A stretch of DNA of 64,000 nt from Thalassia testudinum (taxonomy: Eukaryota > Streptophyta > Magnoliopsida > Alismatales > Hydrocharitaceae). The stretch lies in NCBI GenBank assembly GCA_037157565.1, contig JAZHRO010000063.1, positions 93,558,001 through 93,622,000 on the forward strand, read 5' to 3'. Shown here piece after piece: positions 60,465-64,000 of the stretch (position 1 is its first letter; each line of letters starts with the position of its first letter). A model generated the notes under the pieces. It was not told where the DNA came from and did no database searches. It saw only the letters and a program-made list of their open reading frames with translations. The position numbers and the translations under genes were made by a program.

Positions 60465-62083
60465 CTTGGCTAAACGAGTGGAAGAAGGGTGAGAAGAAAA
60501 TGGTCCGGGCGATGAGACGAATCACCTTCGCCACCTTAGGATTGGCTCCCAAGGTCCAACCAATTGAGGTCTGAGTGACCTCCTCCCTTGCATACACCAA
60601 CCAACCCCCAGGTTGGTGCAGCCAAGCCAAACAAGGCTAAGGCCTTGTTAATCAAGTGGTCCTTAAGATTAAGTGACCAGATTTTTCATTAAGATTATAA
60701 TTTATGAAGAAAAATTTGTTGTAAAATCGACTGTAAGTAATCCCAACCCCCCAAGCTAACCTAGCCAATCTGTACAAGCAGACTAAGGGGAAGGTTTTTC
60801 CTTTGGCGTTTGCCTCCGGTTCCTTTGTACCCCTTTGATGCGATTGTTTGATACTGCCCCACAGATTTGGCTAAGGTTCGACTAAGGCGGTTCTGATGAC
60901 CTAGTACTTTGACAACAAATGTAGGTGATTAGTATATTTTATGCAATTTTTTACTTAACCTTTTCCTTCAAATTGGAGTTTTGATGAGTGGCCCACAAGA
61001 TGACCTAGCTCACCGGCTAGCCACTAGACTTGATTAAGTCTAGGTTAGCTAAGTGCGGTCTCTAAGTTTCAACCCTAAAAATTGAGCCTAGGGTTCATGC
61101 ATGGCTAAATATTTAGCAGACCACAATTCAATTTAAAACTATTCTCTACGAAAGAAATTGAATCCAAATAATTTAAAATTTGACAGCCAAATTCCTTTTT
61201 TAATTATCTTTCTAGAAAATATTTTTGAAATTTTTACTATTTCAAGAGAATTAATATAAATTTTCAACTGTCAAGGGGTCAGATTTGAAGTTTTGACCCT
61301 TTATCGATTTTTCAATTTGAAACAGTATCAAATTAATTCCAAAAATTTGGAAAAAATATGGAAATGAAAGCTAGTTTGATAGATTTTCAAACCCCACCAT
61401 TTTTGGTGAAATATGATTTGTATACTATTCGAAACCACTTTTTGAAATTAAAAAATTTTCAGATCTGGGTTAGTTTGACCCCTTTGTATTTCACGAATTT
61501 TTAAAAATTGCACAATTCGAATTCCTTCAAATAAATGGTGTTGTTTGAAGGCTGATTTGAAAATATAGCTTTTTCCTGAATTTTACAATTTTTAGCTCAG
61601 TAAATATTTGGCAATAGAATTTTTAATTTGCAATAAAAGTCTGGTTGAATTTCAAGGAAGGGTAAAAAGGCTTTTGAAATGGTTGAAATTCAAAATTAAG
61701 CCTTTTTCACCAAAACATTTTTTTTTCAAAATTTCTTTTTTCAAACCATTTCAAAAAAAAATTTCTTTTTTTTCTTCTCTTTTTTCTTTCAAACAAAATT
61801 CTAACCCTAAATATGCAAAAGAACCCTAAATCTAGAACCTAAAAATCTTCTTTTCATGAAAACATGCAAATTTTTTTATTTTTTTTAGAAAGTAAATCTA
61901 CCAAGAAATCAGATCTTACCAGGGTTCAAATGAAAAACCTAAAACATAGATTGTGATGTGCACCTGATTTCCTCAACTACACCTGATGTGTGCGCAAAAT
62001 CTACTTTTCCTGTTCCTGCACATCAAAAAGCAAGTAGAAACAGTGTTAAGCTCAAAGAAATCAAAAATCAAAATTGCGTTGCC
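60465..62083 (-). other. Leader of the Athila element
   Basis: Long non-coding leader, typical for Athila/Tat. 61080-61900 is AT-rich with T runs (61720-61800). No gene recognised. Confidence 0.6.
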
Positions 62084-62101
62084 TCCCCAGCAATGACGAC
62101 A
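62084..62101 (-). other. Primer binding site of the Athila element (tRNA-Asp type)
   Basis: Minus strand TGTCGTCATTGCTGGGGA matches TGGCGCCGTTGCCGGGGA at 14 of 18 positions. Confidence 0.8.
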
Positions 62102-62103
62102 TT

Positions 62104-63235
62104 TATTGTATATCGTAAATCACGGATTTAGTGAGAAAACTATTGTATTATAGTCGCGAAATTCGATTCAACAAAAATTATATAATGAGACTGAGTCCTG
62201 GTCGATCTCAGGGAGACGTTTAAGAAGCAAGATTGATTTTGATTTTATACTTGCTTAAATTTGGACCCCAGTTTCTAAAGTGTGAGTTAGAGATGCACTA
62301 GTCACATTGTTTACATGGACAACGTGTGCGTGCATCAAATATATCACAAATGTGAAAGTGTGTGTTGGCGTTCGCACAACTTTAATAATACGATGGCTAT
62401 TAGCGGAAAATGAATCGATTGCTAATTCATTAATATCCTCGAGGACCGACATTTTGTTGCATCAAGATAACCATGTAAAGCAGGCAACTGATGATCGCAA
62501 TATAGATAGATGAATCAAGCAAGTGGTGATTTCATTTCTTCAAAAATATCATCATTACAATCACATTAAGAGGAAAGCTTGTACATGAAAGATTAAAACA
62601 ACGATTCTAGATAACAGAAAAGTGATGCATGCATGGATCTATGGAAGATTATGCATGCATCCATTAAGGCAAAGGATTACTACGCTACTAACAGAAAATA
62701 ATGCAGAAATTAAAACTATGAAGAACTTTAAATCTTGCTAACAGAAAGTAGTCATTGGAGGTGGTCTCCAATGGCTATGTTGCCTGAGGTGGTCCGAGGG
62801 GAAAGAGGGATGGCCAAGGTGGTTGGTCGACCTCTTGAGAAGGTAGTGGAGTTGCTTTAGCTCTTGGACATGGACGTGGAGTAGAGGTGCTCGGCAATGG
62901 TGTGGAAGAATGAAGTCCAAGAACTAGATGGGCCTTTTGGCCGTCCCCTTAGGTCCTTAAATAGACTAAGAAAGAGACCCTCTAGAGAAGTGTGGAGTTC
63001 TCTAGGAGAGCCTCCATTATGGTCAGCCACCCCATTTGAAATGGGTCTTCTTAGATCTACATTTCATGGGTGTGGTTGTGGACTCCTTGAAAGACTAAAA
63101 ATAGTCTTCAAGATGGCGCCACTAGGTAAAGGTTCTAGAGGTCTCTAGAGTGGGTGGCTAGGTGTGTGTGTATGGGTGTGTGTGCGTGAATATGTGGGTG
63201 TGGCTAGGTGGTTTAGGTTGAGTCATATAGGTCTA
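62104..63235 (-). repeat. 5' LTR of the Athila element, partial
   Basis: Aligns with 42172-42612 plus 48129 to about 48811. It contains the unfilled site corresponding to the gag-only insertion (62546-62550). Broken at 63236 by another LTR; the U3 remainder is beyond the window. Confidence 0.85.
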
Positions 63236-64000
63236 TGTTTCGATGAAATCATCGTTGTTTAAGGAATGCGTCGTAGTATAGGACAAAATTGCTCAAATCA
63301 TTTAAATTTATAAACTCAAATTCAAAAAGTAGAGTCCAAGATCATTCGTAGGGAGCAAGTACGCAATTTTAATTCACAATCACAAGAAATATATATGTAA
63401 TTGAAATCAATGATATTCAAAATGATATTCCAATAAAAATCATAATAATAGTACAAAAAGATTGGATTAAAATGGTGATTATAATCACCAAATTAACCCT
63501 TAATGTTATGCTCACAACCACTTAAATATCAATAGTAAATCACAACTATTAATCCACGTTAATCAAGTTATTCAAATAACCCACAGTAACCAACAGAGAG
63601 CCTCAGACGTCAACCTTATGTATTAGATGACTTAAGTGTTAAGCCTCAACAAGCACAGCACCACAGGAGGCACCAAGTGCAAGAGCCTCGAACCTCCCCT
63701 TTCCTTCCTTCACGCCTCAAGAGAGGCTCAGCATAGGCTCAAGGAATTTTCGCTAAGTACTGAGAGCAAAGGGAGTGCACGAGAGAAAAACCCATCCCCC
63801 CCTCTCAAATCTTCTTTCTCTATCCCCAAGCTCAGAATCGGACCAAACTCGGGAAGCGAGTAACCGGATCCACCACCCAGACCCGCATGGCATGTGCACG
63901 AGCGAGGGCATGGACGAGCATGTGAGGCGTCCAATTGAAGGTGAAGACGAGTCTGGTAGCTTCGATTGAGGACTGGGGAAGGGTCCTGGAGGTCTTCCGT
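63236..64000 (-). mobile_element. Nested gypsy LTR, start only
   Basis: Begins TGTTTCGATGAAATC at the exact point where the Athila 5' LTR stops aligning. Shares the layout of the 9384/16513 LTRs (CGTAGTATAGG, GGGAGCAAGTACGCAATTTTAATTCAC-like, GGTGATTATAATCACC) but is diverged. Minus-strand orientation by analogy. Truncated by the window edge. Confidence 0.6.

Larger units (their letters stand above)
42172..64000 (-). mobile_element. Large Athila-type element with three later insertions
   Basis: Minus-strand element running past the window end: partial 5' LTR 62104-63235, primer site 62084-62101, leader, gag (60464-59697 and 57056-about 55875), protease, RT, RNase H, integrase (to 51923), 3'-UTR, polypurine tract at 49911, 3' LTR 42172-49910. 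Inserted later: the gag-only copia element (42613-48123), a solo LTR (57057-59696) and an LTR from 63236. Gag and pol are decayed but fully colinear with Athila-type proteins. The matching TSD on the right is outside the window. Confidence 0.85.

Noticed and set aside
1..64000. CRISPR, prophage, operon or other prokaryotic-type system
   Set aside because: Nothing of the kind is present; every sizeable coding remnant that can be assigned is a plant retrotransposon.

Overview
This is a plant nuclear window made almost entirely of nested LTR retrotransposons. I found no intact cellular gene, tRNA, rRNA, CRISPR array or bacterial-type operon. The evidence for a plant (angiosperm) is: Athila-type Ty3/gypsy gag and pol with a tRNA-Asp-like primer site; a Ty3/gypsy chromovirus of Reina/Galadriel type; copia-type gag with a CCHC knuckle and an initiator-Met primer site (TGGTATCAGAGC); and very long gypsy LTRs (1.5-2.7 kb). 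I cannot name the species. All boundaries, target-site duplications (TSDs) and homologies were read by eye between copies inside this window.

Layout. 1-1008: copia LTR. 1016-3359: two direct Athila-type LTR copies. 3362-5935: primer site, leader and decayed gag of a plus-strand Athila-like element (A1). 5936-8303: two pieces of copia LTR in opposite orientations. 8304-9383: a minus-strand gypsy LTR (family A), split near its end by a 9.8 kb minus-strand non-autonomous element (9384-19226) that has 2.7 kb LTRs and no gag or pol but one long decayed acidic ORF. 19247-19472: protease fragment of A1. 19473-25516: 3' ends of two further minus-strand gypsy elements (LTR families B and C with polypurine tracts and 3'-UTRs). 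25517-35310: minus-strand Reina-type chromovirus with a perfect 5-bp TSD, its chromodomain split by an unclassified insertion of about 5 kb (about 26105-31146).

35316-39600: second plus-strand Athila-like element (A2: LTR end, mutated primer site, leader, gag start), interrupted by an isolated family B LTR. 39601-41848: copia LTR plus decayed gag. 41849-42171: plus-strand piece of family A LTR. 42172 to the window end: one large minus-strand Athila element (3' LTR, polypurine tract, 3'-UTR, decayed pol, protease and gag, leader, primer site, partial 5' LTR). Three later insertions lie in it: a structurally complete gag-only copia element (42613-48123) in its 3' LTR, a solo LTR (57057-59696) in its gag, and another LTR from 63236 in its 5' LTR.

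How the parts relate. The Athila element once encoded capsid, protease, RT, RNase H and integrase. The non-autonomous element shares its primer type and its polypurine-linked motif and has the look of a dependent partner. The gag-only copia element would need RT and integrase supplied in trans. No gag or pol traced here is open along its length, so none of these copies looks autonomous now. The most noteworthy signals are the novel ORF of the 9.8 kb element, the gag-only element with a paralogous empty site in the same window, the shared and duplicated polypurine-linked motif, and family-specific palindromic motif arrays in the LTR U3 regions.
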